Part shown: one piece after another, positions 1 through 9,362 of the stretch | How positions within the stretch are numbered: the stretch's first letter is position 1 | Layout: the number at the start of each line of letters is the position of its first letter | DNA from: a bacterium | GTDB taxonomy: Bacteria > SZUA-182 > DTGQ01 | NCBI GenBank assembly: GCA_040755755.1 | Contig: JBFLZW010000072.1 | Span: forward strand, 62,001 to 126,000 | Direction of reading: 5' to 3' | Length of the DNA: 64,000 nucleotides | Made by a program: the position numbers and the translations under genes | Notes under the pieces: generated by a model | What the model was told of the DNA's origin: nothing | What the model saw: the letters and a program-made list of their open reading frames with translations, nothing else | Database searches by the model: none

Positions 1-1
1 G

Positions 2-919
2 GGAAGCAGGGTCAGGGAGGGGCAGGTGATTGCCCGGCTTGAGGAAGCTGATGCTGTCTCGGCCCGGAATCAGGCAAAAGCCAATCTGAGGGCGGCGCGG
101 TATAATCTCGAGCAGGCCAGGGCTGAACTTCGAGAAGCTGAACTGGTGTTAAACCGAAGCAGGCAGATGCTGAGCCGCGGCTTCCTGTCACAGGCAGACT
201 ACGATAGTGTCGAAGCCCGCTACCAGAAAACCTCGGCCGCGGTTACCGCAGCCGAGGCAGCGGTGGATGCTCAGGCAGCAGCCCTTGAGGGAGCCAGCAT
301 ATCGGTTGACCACACCTTTATCCGGGCCCCCTTCGATGCTGTGGTGCTGACCAAAAACGCCGATGTCGGCGATGTCGTTACCCCTTTGGGGGCTGCGGCC
401 AACATCAAGGCTGCCGTAGTCACCATCGCTGATATGAATTCCCTCCAGGTTGAGGTGGATATTTCCGAATCCAATCTGGAAAAGGTGAAAATAGGCCAGC
501 CATGTGAGATCCAGCTCGACGCTCTGCCCCAGTTCCGTTTCAGCGGGGTCGTTCATATGATCGTACCGACCGTGGACCGGACCAAAGCGGCCATCATGGT
601 CAAGGTACGGTTTTTGGATAAAGACAGCCGCATCCTGCCTGAGATGAGCGCCAGGGTTGCTTTCCTCTCACGTCCGCTGAGAAACGACGAGAAAACCCTG
701 CGGCAGGTCGTAAGCTCGACCGCCATCGTGACCCGGCAGGGGAAAAGGGTGGTCTTTATGGTCAAAGGAGACCGGGTGATTGAAACCCCGGTTACGAGCG
801 GCGACAGGTTCGGCGATATGGTTGAAGTGGTAGGCGGGGTGAAGGTTGGGGACAGGCTCGTGGTAAAGCCGCCGGACGAATTGCGGCACAGGGCCAGGGT
901 AAGGGTTAATGAAACCTGA
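2..919 (+). CDS. Periplasmic adaptor (membrane fusion protein) of an ABC efflux system, 5' partial
   Basis: HlyD/MacA-type adaptor that would link an inner-membrane ABC transporter to an outer-membrane channel. The reading frame is open to the left edge, and the residues before the first GTG (position 26) still match the family (GQVIARLEEAD, the usual end of the first lipoyl half-motif), so the true start lies outside. The visible part has an alpha-helical hairpin rich in Ala, Glu and Arg, then a second lipoyl-type half ('IRAPFDAVVL'), a beta-barrel section and a C-terminal membrane-proximal domain. It overlaps the ATPase gene by 11 bases and two permeases follow, so all four are probably one operon. 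Family assignment is secure; the substrate cannot be read. Confidence 0.85.
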   Translation, partial: GSRVREGQVIARLEEADAVSARNQAKANLRAARYNLEQARAELREAELVLNRSRQMLSRGFLSQADYDSVEARYQKTSAAVTAAEAAVDAQAAALEGASISVDHTFIRAPFDAVVLTKNADVGDVVTPLGAAANIKAAVVTIADMNSLQVEVDISESNLEKVKIGQPCEIQLDALPQFRFSGVVHMIVPTVDRTKAAIMVKVRFLDKDSRILPEMSARVAFLSRPLRNDEKTLRQVVSSTAIVTRQGKRVVFMVKGDRVIETPVTSGDRFGDMVEVVGGVKVGDRLVVKPPDELRHRARVRVNET

Positions 920-1589
920 GCAGCCGATTGTCGAAATACGGAATCTGTCCAAATCATATCGCCGGGACAGCCAGAGGGTGTCGGTCCTTGAGGGCATAAC
1001 GCTCGACATCGAGGCAGGGGAATTCCTCGCTCTGATGGGGCCTTCCGGCTCCGGGAAAAGCACCCTCCTGAACCTGGTCGCCGGCATCGATAAGCCGGAC
1101 AGCGGAACTATCAGAGTGGGCGGTATTGATATATCGCTCCTTTCCGAAGCTCAACTGGCCCGGTGGCGGGCCGCTCATGTGGGTTTCATTTTTCAGTTTT
1201 ACAACCTGATCCCTGTGCTCACGGCCTTTGAGAATATCGAATTGCCCCTGCTTCTGACCAGCCTTTCCCGGCAGGAACGGCGGGAGCATGTCGATGTGGC
1301 CCTTCATCTGGTCAATCTCCAGGACCGGCAGGATCACTACCCCGGCCAGCTCTCCGGAGGCGAGCAGCAGCGGGTGGCCATTGCCCGGGCCATTATCACC
1401 GATCCGACCATCGTGGTGGCGGATGAGCCGACAGGCGATCTGGACCGTATCTCTGCCGGGGATGTTCTCGACCTTATGGACCGTCTCAACCGGGAGCTGG
1501 GCAAAACCATCATCATGGTGACCCATGACCCGCGGGCAGCCGAAAAGGCCCGGATTATCAGGCACCTGGAAAAAGGGGTCCTGCAATGA
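909..1589 (+). CDS. ABC transporter ATP-binding protein, MacB/LolD type
   Basis: Cytoplasmic ATPase that powers the adjacent permeases. Walker A GPSGSGKST is at about residues 44-52, the signature LSGGEQQR near 148, and Walker B with the D-loop (VVADEPTGDLD) follows, with an H-loop in MVTHDP. The length (226 aa) is normal for LolD/MacB-type NBDs. The ATG at 909 has AAGGG just upstream and overlaps the end of the adaptor gene. The stop overlaps the next ATG as ATGA, which suggests translational coupling. Families with this gene order export macrolides, peptides, lipoproteins or siderophores; the actual cargo is unknown. Confidence 0.93.
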   Translation: MKPEQPIVEIRNLSKSYRRDSQRVSVLEGITLDIEAGEFLALMGPSGSGKSTLLNLVAGIDKPDSGTIRVGGIDISLLSEAQLARWRAAHVGFIFQFYNLIPVLTAFENIELPLLLTSLSRQERREHVDVALHLVNLQDRQDHYPGQLSGGEQQRVAIARAIITDPTIVVADEPTGDLDRISAGDVLDLMDRLNRELGKTIIMVTHDPRAAEKARIIRHLEKGVLQ

Positions 1590-2743
1590 TGCTTCAACTC
1601 AAGCTGCTGTTCAAAAATGCCTTCCGCCATAAGGTCCGCACGTTTTTAACCATTCTCAGCATCACCATTGCCCTTCTGGCCTTCGGGCTCCTGCAAACGT
1701 TCATCAATGCCTGGTATGCCGGGCCGGAAACCTCTTCCGCCTGCCGGATGGTGACCAGAAACGCCATTTCCCTCACCTTTCCCCTTCCCCTTTCCTATAA
1801 AGATAAAATCCGCCAGATCGAGGGAGTGCGGGAATTGACCTACGGGAACTGGTTTGGCGGCATCTATATCGAAGAAAAAAACTTCTTTGCCAACTTCGCC
1901 ATCGAGCCGCTGGGGTATCTTAAACTCTACGACTACGCGATACCGGACGGGCAAAGGGAAAAATTTCTGCGTGACCGCCGGGCGGCCCTCGCCGGGCGGG
2001 CGATCGTGGAGAGATTCGGCTGGAAGATCGGCGATATTATTACCCTGAAAGGAACGATCTATCCCGGCACCTGGGAATTTATGCTGGCCGGTGTCTATCG
2101 CCGGGGGAGTGTCGATATCGATGAATCCCAGTTTTTCTTCCATTGGGATTACCTCAATGAAGCGCTCAAGAAGTCCATGCCCCATCGGGCGGATCAGGTC
2201 GATTTCTATATTATTGGCGTGAGCAGGCCGGAAATGACCACAGAAGTGGCTCTGGCAGTGGATAAAACCTTCAAAAACTCTCTGGCCGAGACCCTGACCG
2301 AAACCGAACGGTCCTTCCAGCTCAGTTTTATCACCATGAGCGAGGCGATCATCAAGGCCATACAGCTTATCTCTTTTGTGGTAATCGGCATCATCATGGC
2401 TGTGGCTGTCAACACCATGACCATGTCGGTCAGGGAAAGGATCGGTGAGTATGCGGTCTTTAAAACTCTGGGTTTCGGTGGCCGCCAGATCGTCGCCTTG
2501 ATCGTCGGAGAGTCTCTGATTATCACCATGACAGGCTGCATTATCGCTATTTTCCTTACCTTTCCGATGGTAAAAACCCTGGGCCGGACCCTTCGCAATT
2601 ACCTGCCGATATTCAGGGTGGATCGAGAGGTCTTTTATTACTACCTGGCAGCCTCTTTTGTGGTCGGGATCGTGGCGGCCATTATCCCGGCATGGCGGGC
2701 GCTCAGGGTTCCCGTCGCCGAAGCTTTGCGGAGGATCGCCTAG
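1586..2743 (+). CDS. ABC transporter permease, FtsX/MacB fold (first copy)
   Basis: Integral membrane permease of the MacB/LolC type, 385 aa. It has an N-terminal membrane helix (about residues 17-40), a large extracytoplasmic MacB-like domain, and three C-terminal helices forming the FtsX domain, with the typical cytosolic stretch 'VRERIGEYAVFKTLGF' before helix 3 and 'AWRALRVPVAEALR' at the end. The start overlaps the ATPase stop by 4 bases. It is followed without a gap by a second permease of the same fold, so the transporter core is probably a heterodimer, as in LolCE, rather than a MacB homodimer with a fused ATPase. Confidence 0.9.
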   Translation: MMLQLKLLFKNAFRHKVRTFLTILSITIALLAFGLLQTFINAWYAGPETSSACRMVTRNAISLTFPLPLSYKDKIRQIEGVRELTYGNWFGGIYIEEKNFFANFAIEPLGYLKLYDYAIPDGQREKFLRDRRAALAGRAIVERFGWKIGDIITLKGTIYPGTWEFMLAGVYRRGSVDIDESQFFFHWDYLNEALKKSMPHRADQVDFYIIGVSRPEMTTEVALAVDKTFKNSLAETLTETERSFQLSFITMSEAIIKAIQLISFVVIGIIMAVAVNTMTMSVRERIGEYAVFKTLGFGGRQIVALIVGESLIITMTGCIIAIFLTFPMVKTLGRTLRNYLPIFRVDREVFYYYLAASFVVGIVAAIIPAWRALRVPVAEALRRIA

Positions 2744-3913
2744 ATGGCCGGCATTCCCTTTTCCTACAGCGTTCGAAACCTCTGGACCCGCAGGCTGACT
2801 ACCTTTCTTACTGCCCTTGGCATGGCGCTGGTGGTATTTGTTCTGGCTTCGAGTCGGATGCTGGCCGAGGGGCTGAAAAAAACCCTGGTCCAGACCGGAT
2901 CCGCGGACAATGTGGTGGTTATCCGCAAGGGAGCGCCTACCGAGGTCCTCAGCGGTATTGCCCGTGAGCAGGCAGCCATAGTCGAGTCACAGCCCGAGAT
3001 CGCGCTCGGCCCCCGGGGACAGCCCTTGCTGGCCAGGGAAGTGGTGGTCCTGATCAACCTTCAAAGGCGGGAGAGCGACAGACAGGCGAATGTAGTGATC
3101 AGGGGCATCGGCGAGCGCTCGATGCTCCTTCGGCCCAAGGTGAAACTGGCGCAAGGACGCCTGCCAAGGCCGGGGACATCGGATATTATCGTCGGACGGA
3201 ATATCGCCAGAAGATTTCAGGGAAGCGGCATCGGGGAAACTCTCCGCTTCGGCCTGCGGGAGTGGACGGTAGTGGGTATATTCGATGCCGGAAATACCGG
3301 CTTTGGCTCGGAAATATGGGGTGATGTCGATCAGCTCATGCAGGCTTTCCGCCGTCCGGTCTATTCTTCGATCATCTTCAGGCTGAACAGAATTTCGCAT
3401 TTTCAGCAACTGAAGGCAAATATCGAAACCAACCCGCGCCTGAGACTGGAGGTCAGGCGGGAAATCGAATATTATGCAGAGCAATCGAAATGGATGGCTA
3501 AATTCCTGCGTGTTCTGGGAACGACATTGACCGTGATCTTCTCGCTGGGAGCCGTTATCGGGGCCATAATCACCATGTATGCCGCCGTGGCCACCAGAAC
3601 CCGCGAAATCGGGACCTTACGCGCTCTCGGCTTCCGGCGCACAGACATCCTCTCGGCCTTTCTCTTCGAGTCCCTGCTCCTCGGCTTTCTGGGCGGTGTG
3701 GCAGGCCTGTTTTTTGCCTCCTTCCTGCAATTTTTAACCATCTCGACCACGAACTTTCAAACCTTCTCGGAGCTGACCTTTTCCTTCTCCCTTTCCCCCA
3801 GGATAGCTTACCAGGCCCTGGCTTTCTCACTGATCATGGGCCTCGTGGGTGGAGTGCTCCCGGCCTTCAAGGCTTCACGCATGAATATCGTCGAGGCGCT
3901 TCGGGCAGGTTGA
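2744..3913 (+). CDS. ABC transporter permease, FtsX/MacB fold (second copy)
   Basis: Second FtsX-type permease (389 aa), starting on the base after the TAG of the first. It has an N-terminal helix, a periplasmic MacB_PCD-like domain, and C-terminal helices with 'TRTREIGTLRALGFRRTDIL' and 'PAFKASRMNIVEALR', the coupling-helix and tail motifs of the family. The pair diverges in the periplasmic domain, as expected for two subunits with different contacts. It is the last gene of the exporter operon; a promoter-like site follows 20 bases downstream. No outer-membrane channel gene is present, so a TolC partner would be encoded elsewhere. Confidence 0.9.
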   Translation: MAGIPFSYSVRNLWTRRLTTFLTALGMALVVFVLASSRMLAEGLKKTLVQTGSADNVVVIRKGAPTEVLSGIAREQAAIVESQPEIALGPRGQPLLAREVVVLINLQRRESDRQANVVIRGIGERSMLLRPKVKLAQGRLPRPGTSDIIVGRNIARRFQGSGIGETLRFGLREWTVVGIFDAGNTGFGSEIWGDVDQLMQAFRRPVYSSIIFRLNRISHFQQLKANIETNPRLRLEVRREIEYYAEQSKWMAKFLRVLGTTLTVIFSLGAVIGAIITMYAAVATRTREIGTLRALGFRRTDILSAFLFESLLLGFLGGVAGLFFASFLQFLTISTTNFQTFSELTFSFSLSPRIAYQALAFSLIMGLVGGVLPAFKASRMNIVEALRAG

Positions 3914-3932
3914 AAGGTAAATCGGTTAGTAT

Positions 3933-3961
3933 TTGACATTATTTTAATGAACTAGTATATT
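3933..3961 (+). promoter_or_regulatory. Sigma70-type promoter for the secreted glycosidase-like gene
   Basis: TTGACA (3933-3938), a 17-base spacer and TATATT (3956-3961), followed by an AT-rich start region. It lies about 80 bases upstream of the GTG at 4044. The match to the consensus and the exact spacing make this convincing from sequence alone. Confidence 0.7.
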
Positions 3962-4043
3962 ATATAAAAAGCTATATTTCATTCCTGCTTTCGATTATGA
4001 AAGAAAGCCTCTCTAGCTACCACAAAGAAAAAGGAGAAAATGA

Positions 4044-6473
4044 GTGATACCAGGAAAAGTTATCAGAACAATGTCTGTTGTGTCACTGTTTCTTGCTGTG
4101 GTTTTGCTTGCCGTTATGGCTGACGGAATGGCCGGGGCCACGAATATCGTGGTTAATCCCGGCTTCGAGGACAGAACCCAGTGGGAGGATTGGCCAAGAC
4201 CCTGGTGGGCTGAAAATGAAGGGAGAAACTGGTCACGTGAGAATACGGTATCTCATTCCGGCACATGGAGCTTCAAGGTCACCTATCCAACCGCACAGCC
4301 GCACAACCTGGCTGGTCAGGGGATCACGGTAACGGGGGGTGAGTTTTATCAGGTCGGTGCCTGGATCAAGACTCAGAACGTAACCGGCGATGGAGCTACC
4401 ATACGGATTGAATGGCTTCGCCAGGATGGAGGATATTTAGGTGGAGAGTATGGGTTCCCACGGGTCAGCGGGACCAGGGACTGGCAATTCATCAGCCTTT
4501 CCCAGGTGCAGGCTCCGGCCACAGCCACACGGGCTATCATCTACCTTGAGCTGACTGATGGATCGGCCGGAACGGCCTGGTATGATGACGCTATTGTCGA
4601 AAAATGTATCAGGGCTGCTTTAAGCTCATTTATTCTGCGCCCCAACTATGCATACAAGATCCTGCCGGATGCTCCTTCTCCGGAAATCGAAGCCGAAGTT
4701 ACTGTAAGCCTCGAAGACGGCGATTCATCCCTGGACCAGGTAAAAATCGTGGCCACCCTGAAGGATCAAAACGGGAGTACGGTCGTCCACAAGAATGTCG
4801 ATCCTCTCCCTTCGAGTACCTTTACCGTCAGCCTGGATATGCCTGCAGGCGCACCGGCGGGAAATTATGATCTGGACATTGCGCTCTTTGCCAAAAGCGG
4901 CGGCCAATTGGCCCAAAATGCCTACTCGATGGATAAACTCTCCCAGGTCCAATTTGCCAGCCTCACCTCCTATATCGACAGTCATAACCGCTTCATCCTC
5001 AATGGAGAGCCCTTCTTCCCGATCGGCATCTATCTGGGAGTTGAGCCCCAGTGGGGGTATTCCCAGGCTGATGAAATAGCTGACAGCCCCTTCGACACCA
5101 TCATAAATTACGCGATCAATGCCGGCAATACCAGTCAAATCACCGGCTACCTGGATTACCTGCACTCGAAGGGTCTCAAGCTCATTTACTCCCTCAAGGA
5201 CGAGACTGACCTCACTATCATATCCCAGAAGGTGACTGCCTTCAAGGGTCATCCGGCAATCATAAGCTGGTATATGAATGATGAGAGGGGCCTGGAGTTT
5301 CTTCCTGAATTGGAAGCCGGCTACCAGAAGGTGCGGGAGCTTGACGAAAATCATCCGATCTGGTCAGTCCATTGGCAACAAACCTCTCTGGTCGGGGAAG
5401 CCCATACAACGGATATCCTGGGAGTTGATCCCTACCCCATACCTGCCAGCCCCATCACCCTGGTTTCAGATATGGCAGATTGGGCCAAAGATGCGGGCCG
5501 GGGATACCGCCCCCTCTGGCTGGTTCCGCAAATATTCGATCAGAGCAATTACGACCGCCCCGGAAGGCTCCCCACCCCGGAAGAGATGCGGGCCATGACG
5601 TATCTGGCCACCAATCATGGTGCCAGGGGGCTTGTCTATTATTCGTATTTCGACATCCGCTCCAAGCCCTACTATCAGACCCACTGGGCAGCGGTAAAAA
5701 AAATCGCCAGTGAGATCAAATCCCTGCGGCCGGTATTTCTCTCTCTTGAAAAGACCGGCGAAAACGATATTGTCTGCAGCAATACCAGCATTGACTGCAA
5801 GCTGATGAAAAATGGGAACAGCTATTATCTTTTTGCCGTCAATACCCTGCAACAGGATATCACCAGCGCCTCGTTCCAGATCAACCTGGCCTATAGACCG
5901 GCGATAATCAACACTGAATTCGAAGACGGCCGTCAGATCGAGGCCACAAACGGCAGGTTCACCGATGACTTTTCGCCGTATGAGGTCCATATCTATCAAT
6001 TCGACAGGCCAACCCTGATCGAGCTGGGCAAATTCACTGCCACCCCTCAGTCGGACCGGATTATTATCACCTTCAGCACCCTGAGCGAAACCAATACCGC
6101 AGGGTTTAACCTCCTGCGCAGTGAGGAAGAAAACGGAGAATACGTTAGAATCAATCCCCACATCATCGAAGCACGGGGCGGAGTTACTCAAGGGTCGGAT
6201 TACTCTTATGCCGATACCGCAGTCAGTCGCGGGATCACCTACTACTATAAACTGGAGGAAAAAGATACGGGAGGCGGGAGCGCCCTTTACGGCCCGGTTT
6301 CGGCTGCGCTCCCCGCAGACAGACCTTCCGGCGGGAGCTCTGGCTCGTGCTTTGTTCTGCTGCCCTATTTCTGGCCCCGACCACCGGCAGCATGGCCGTT
6401 TTCCTGGTTATCACCGCGCTCCTTCCCGCACCACCCGCACCCGCTCTGGTGGGGGAAACCCAGCGAGCACTGA
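4044..6473 (+). CDS. Secreted glycoside-hydrolase-like multidomain protein
   Basis: An 809-residue exported protein. The start is a GTG 7 bases after AAGGAG; an in-frame ATG at 4071 is the alternative. A signal peptide (hydrophobic about residues 11-27) precedes a carbohydrate-binding-like beta-sandwich ('NPGFEDRTQWEDW', about 35-190), a linker beta domain, and a TIM-barrel-like domain (about 310-560) with 'GHPAIISWYMNDE', resembling the acid/base strand of clan GH-A enzymes. A fibronectin-like domain (about 650-760) follows. The tail from 'SGGSSGSCF' on is rich in Pro and Trp and looks out of frame: the +2 frame there encodes a hydrophobic stretch, so a frameshift near 6340 is possible. Substrate unknown; activity not proven. 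Confidence 0.7.
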   Translation: MIPGKVIRTMSVVSLFLAVVLLAVMADGMAGATNIVVNPGFEDRTQWEDWPRPWWAENEGRNWSRENTVSHSGTWSFKVTYPTAQPHNLAGQGITVTGGEFYQVGAWIKTQNVTGDGATIRIEWLRQDGGYLGGEYGFPRVSGTRDWQFISLSQVQAPATATRAIIYLELTDGSAGTAWYDDAIVEKCIRAALSSFILRPNYAYKILPDAPSPEIEAEVTVSLEDGDSSLDQVKIVATLKDQNGSTVVHKNVDPLPSSTFTVSLDMPAGAPAGNYDLDIALFAKSGGQLAQNAYSMDKLSQVQFASLTSYIDSHNRFILNGEPFFPIGIYLGVEPQWGYSQADEIADSPFDTIINYAINAGNTSQITGYLDYLHSKGLKLIYSLKDETDLTIISQKVTAFKGHPAIISWYMNDERGLEFLPELEAGYQKVRELDENHPIWSVHWQQTSLVGEAHTTDILGVDPYPIPASPITLVSDMADWAKDAGRGYRPLWLVPQIFDQSNYDRPGRLPTPEEMRAMTYLATNHGARGLVYYSYFDIRSKPYYQTHWAAVKKIASEIKSLRPVFLSLEKTGENDIVCSNTSIDCKLMKNGNSYYLFAVNTLQQDITSASFQINLAYRPAIINTEFEDGRQIEATNGRFTDDFSPYEVHIYQFDRPTLIELGKFTATPQSDRIIITFSTLSETNTAGFNLLRSEEENGEYVRINPHIIEARGGVTQGSDYSYADTAVSRGITYYYKLEEKDTGGGSALYGPVSAALPADRPSGGSSGSCFVLLPYFWPRPPAAWPFSWLSPRSFPHHPHPLWWGKPSEH

Positions 6474-6550
6474 AACGTTACGGAGTCCTCTTGAGATACC
6501 TTTCCCTCACCTGAGTCTCTAATACTACAACGAGACATGGAAGAATGATC

Positions 6551-6623
6551 CTCCCGCAGAGGCGCAGAGGCGCAGAGAATGACCAAAAATAATATCCTCT
6601 GCGCCTTCGCGTCTCTGCGGGAG
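6551..6623. repeat. Dispersed palindromic repeat, GCAGAGGCGCAGAG type, copy 1
   Basis: A left arm CTCCCGCAGAGGCGCAGAG and a right arm reading CTCTGCGCCTTCGCGTCTCTG then CGGGAG form a long, slightly imperfect inverted repeat around an AT-rich loop. A close copy lies at 59680-59757 and a diverged relative at 36854-36960. It sits between the glycosidase-like gene and the helicase promoter and encodes nothing. Confidence 0.85.
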
Positions 6624-6698
6624 AAATACCAACCCTTTTATTTTCTCACTTGCCACCTTTTTTTAACCTGGGGAACATCTGGGCCCTGGGTATATAGT

Positions 6699-6727
6699 TT
6701 GACAGAAATGTAATTATCCTCTATAAT
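6699..6727 (+). promoter_or_regulatory. Near-perfect sigma70-type promoter for the DEAD-box helicase
   Basis: TTGACA (6699-6704), a 17-base spacer and TATAAT (6722-6727): both hexamers match the consensus exactly. The predicted transcription start is about 6734, giving a leader of roughly 48 bases. AAGGAGAGGA (about 6756-6765) is 16 bases from the ATG at 6782, a longer than usual spacing, and no closer in-frame start codon exists. Confidence 0.8.
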
Positions 6728-6781
6728 ATAGAAATCTATCAAAGTGACAATTCTTTAAGGAGAGGATATCAATTATTTTCT

Positions 6782-8287
6782 ATGGACTTCGCATCACTGA
6801 AAATACCAGAAGCGGTTCTGAAAGGGATTGAAGCTGTCGGCTTTACCGAATGCACTTCGATCCAGGAAGCAACGATTCCCCTGGCCCTGGAGGGAAGGGA
6901 TATTGCCGGTCAGGCACAGACAGGGACCGGAAAAACCGCAGCCTTTTTGATTGTCCTGTTTACCCGCCTCCTGGAAGACCCGCCACCTCCTGACGGGTCC
7001 CCAAAGCATGCCCGCGCGCTCATCATTGCTCCCAGCCGGGAGCTGGTAGTCCAGATTCATAAAGACGCTATGGCCATAGGTCAATATACCGGACTGACCA
7101 TGGCTCCCATCTTCGGAGGAATTGATTACCAGAAACAGGCGCAAACCCTTCGAAACGGTGTGGATATCATTATCGGTACTCCGGGCCGGTTGATCGACTA
7201 CTACAATCAGAAAATGTTCAGCCTCAAACACATCAAGATCCTGGTCGTAGATGAGGCGGACCGGATGTTTGACATGGGATTTATCCGGGACATCCGGCAT
7301 ATTATGCGCAGGCTCCCCCCCTATGACCAGCGGCAGAGTATGCTGTTTTCAGCAACGCTGTCCACCAGGGTCATGGAATTGACTTATGAACATATGAACA
7401 TGCCGGAAAAAATCGTGATCAATCCGGAGCAGATGACCGTAGACCGGGTCGAGCAATCCCTCTATCACGTGGGCAAAAACGAGCGCTTCAGCCTTCTGAT
7501 GGGCATCCTGAAAACGGACGGCTGTGACCGGACCATGATCTTTTCCAATACGCGTCGCGAAGCCCAACAGATTACCGATTACCTGCGGGCCAATAATTAC
7601 CAGGCCCAGGCAATCACCGGCGATCTTCCGCAAAAAAAACGGCTGCGCATCCTGGAGAGTTTCAAGCAGGGCCGCCTTCCCATTCTGGTAGCCACGGATG
7701 TCGCTTCCCGCGGAATCCATATTGACGATGTCACCCACGTCATTAACTACTGCATTCCGCAGGATCGGGAGGATTATGTCCACCGCATCGGACGCACAGC
7801 CAGGGCCGGAGCGGCCGGAAAGGCTATCAGCCTGGTCTGTGAGGACTGTGCCCTGTACCTGGAAAACATCGAGGAATTTATCAAGGGGAAAATTCCCGTG
7901 TACTGGGCCGAGGATGAGCTTTTGTTGAAATACCAGCGCCCGGCCAGGAAGAGAAGCCCATCACCCCAAAAAGGAGAGGGGCAAAGGCGCAGCGGCGACA
8001 GCAGGAAACACCATCCCAGAAAAAAAAGAGCATTTGCAGGCAGGTCAGGTTCAGGAAATGCTCAACTTGCCAGGGCTGCGGAGAATAAACCGGCAGAGGA
8101 AGAAAAGGCGGCGCATTCCAGCGCGGTTCCCGGCCAGAAGATTTCTAGCGGAGAGGTTCCGGCAAAAAAGAAGCGGCGACGCCGACGCCGAAAACGAACC
8201 CGAAGTGATCAGGCCCACAAGAAGCCGGAGGCAGGATCTTCTGAGGCCGAAGCCCCACAGGCACAGTCCCAGGAGACAGGCGGTTGA
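6782..8287 (+). CDS. DEAD-box ATP-dependent RNA helicase
   Basis: Cytoplasmic RNA helicase (501 aa) of the RhlB/RhlE/DeaD group. It shows the Q motif region ('TECTSIQEATIPLAL'), Walker A AQTGTGKT (about 45-52), PSRELV, GTPGRL, DEAD (about 156-159), SAT (about 188), then the second RecA domain with ATDVASRGIHI and HRIGRTARAG. After about residue 385 the sequence becomes a low-complexity basic tail ending in runs of Lys and Arg, a typical RNA-binding extension. It is transcribed alone from a consensus promoter. The neighbouring convergent operon also encodes RNA-processing proteins. The subfamily is not resolved, so no symbol is given. Confidence 0.95.
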   Translation: MDFASLKIPEAVLKGIEAVGFTECTSIQEATIPLALEGRDIAGQAQTGTGKTAAFLIVLFTRLLEDPPPPDGSPKHARALIIAPSRELVVQIHKDAMAIGQYTGLTMAPIFGGIDYQKQAQTLRNGVDIIIGTPGRLIDYYNQKMFSLKHIKILVVDEADRMFDMGFIRDIRHIMRRLPPYDQRQSMLFSATLSTRVMELTYEHMNMPEKIVINPEQMTVDRVEQSLYHVGKNERFSLLMGILKTDGCDRTMIFSNTRREAQQITDYLRANNYQAQAITGDLPQKKRLRILESFKQGRLPILVATDVASRGIHIDDVTHVINYCIPQDREDYVHRIGRTARAGAAGKAISLVCEDCALYLENIEEFIKGKIPVYWAEDELLLKYQRPARKRSPSPQKGEGQRRSGDSRKHHPRKKRAFAGRSGSGNAQLARAAENKPAEEEKAAHSSAVPGQKISSGEVPAKKKRRRRRRKRTRSDQAHKKPEAGSSEAEAPQAQSQETGG

Positions 8288-8288
8288 G

Positions 8289-8313
8289 AGTGGTCAGTGA
8301 TCAGTGGTCAGTA
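8289..8313. repeat. GTGGTCAGTGATCAGTGGTCAGT microrepeat
   Basis: Short run of the GGTCAGT/GATCAGT unit just after the helicase stop. Related runs occur at 55691-55707 and 56243-56274 inside the T6SS cluster. All are intergenic. Confidence 0.8.
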
Positions 8314-8347
8314 GAAAAAGCATACTGAAGATCGATCCCTGACAACT

Positions 8348-9331
8348 TCAGACTGATAGCTTTTTTCTCAAAGAGCTGGCTACCTCGCAGGCACGGCTGG
8401 CCAGCTCCGGGCTGATCAGCCCCAGGGCCACAGCCCTGTCCAGTTTTTCCCGATCGACAATCTGGGGTACCAGCCCCGGCTTTTGAACTACATCGATATG
8501 CAGATCCAGGTAGCGGATGTGATCAGGATAGAACTCGATGGGGGTGTTGATATTCCAGTAGGTTCCCTTCAATGAGCCATCCTGAGCATAGTAGGAGTGC
8601 TGTAAAAACCAGGCGTTTTCCGTAACTTCCGTAATTCCATAATCCCCCTGTTCGATGGGAAGTCCAAGGCCATCATAGCAACCGTGAGCTTCGGAAAATT
8701 CTCTCCGCATGACCAGATGGCTGTTTTCCAGGGAGATGATTTTCCCTCCCCGAAGTGAAATTTCCTGCCCTTCCGGATGGACATGAATCAGGCCGATCAG
8801 CCCTTTCTGGCGGCTCAAGGGGCTGAGAACGATGGTTTCCCGCAGCCCTTCCTCCAGCTTCGCCTTGAGGAGAGGCATAGAGCGGATCGCCTCTTCCGCC
8901 AGTTCGACCCATAGCGAGGAAACAATTTTCAGCAGATGATGGTTCCGTACGGTTGGCGTTACCCGGTCCCGGAGGGTATCAAGGGCTGCTTTCGATGCTC
9001 CGGGAAATTCTATTTCCATTTCGAGCTCAGCCTCGATCGGACATTCCCCTGCCCGCTGCCCGAATCCGGCAGGCCGCACAGCCATATCGAGGAAGTGGCT
9101 TCTGAACAGCGAGATCAATTGCACAACCAGTTCCCTGTCTCCTGAAAGCAGCACGCCCTGGTGATCTTCGCGGTCACGGATCTTGATATCCCCGGGGGAT
9201 TTTACTCCCGAAAATCCAAAGCGCTCCTGGATCTGCCGGGATGGCCGGGCGATTTTATACCCGTGGTCAAGGAGAAACCGGGTCAGGGCGGTGGAATAGA
9301 AGCCGCGGATTTTGACTGACGGTGCAGGCAT
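8348..9331 (-). CDS. FAU-1-like RNA-binding protein/ribonuclease with DUF402 domain
   Basis: A 327-aa protein that I place in the FAU-1/DUF402 family. The N-terminus ('VKIRGFYSTALTRFLLDHGY') matches the opening of archaeal FAU-1 proteins, and the C-terminal third ('GTYWNINTPIEFYPDHIRYLDLHIDVV') is a clear DUF402 barrel with conserved Tyr, Asp and His. Archaeal FAU-1 binds AU-rich RNA and has been described as an RNase E/G-like rRNA-processing enzyme; it is usually longer (over 400 aa), so the middle region is shortened here. GGAG lies 6 bases before the ATG. The gene follows rtcA by 31 bases on the same strand, so an operon for RNA end processing is likely. Function here is inferred. Confidence 0.7.
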   Translation of the reverse strand: MPAPSVKIRGFYSTALTRFLLDHGYKIARPSRQIQERFGFSGVKSPGDIKIRDREDHQGVLLSGDRELVVQLISLFRSHFLDMAVRPAGFGQRAGECPIEAELEMEIEFPGASKAALDTLRDRVTPTVRNHHLLKIVSSLWVELAEEAIRSMPLLKAKLEEGLRETIVLSPLSRQKGLIGLIHVHPEGQEISLRGGKIISLENSHLVMRREFSEAHGCYDGLGLPIEQGDYGITEVTENAWFLQHSYYAQDGSLKGTYWNINTPIEFYPDHIRYLDLHIDVVQKPGLVPQIVDREKLDRAVALGLISPELASRACEVASSLRKKLSV

Positions 9332-9362
9332 TTTTTCTCCGTATCACCGGCTGATATAAGGG

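Noticed and set aside
4040-4167. Short ORF from the ATG 4 bases before the GTG at 4044
   Set aside because: It is out of frame with the signal peptide and ends after about 40 codons with no domain; the ribosome site spacing also favours the GTG.
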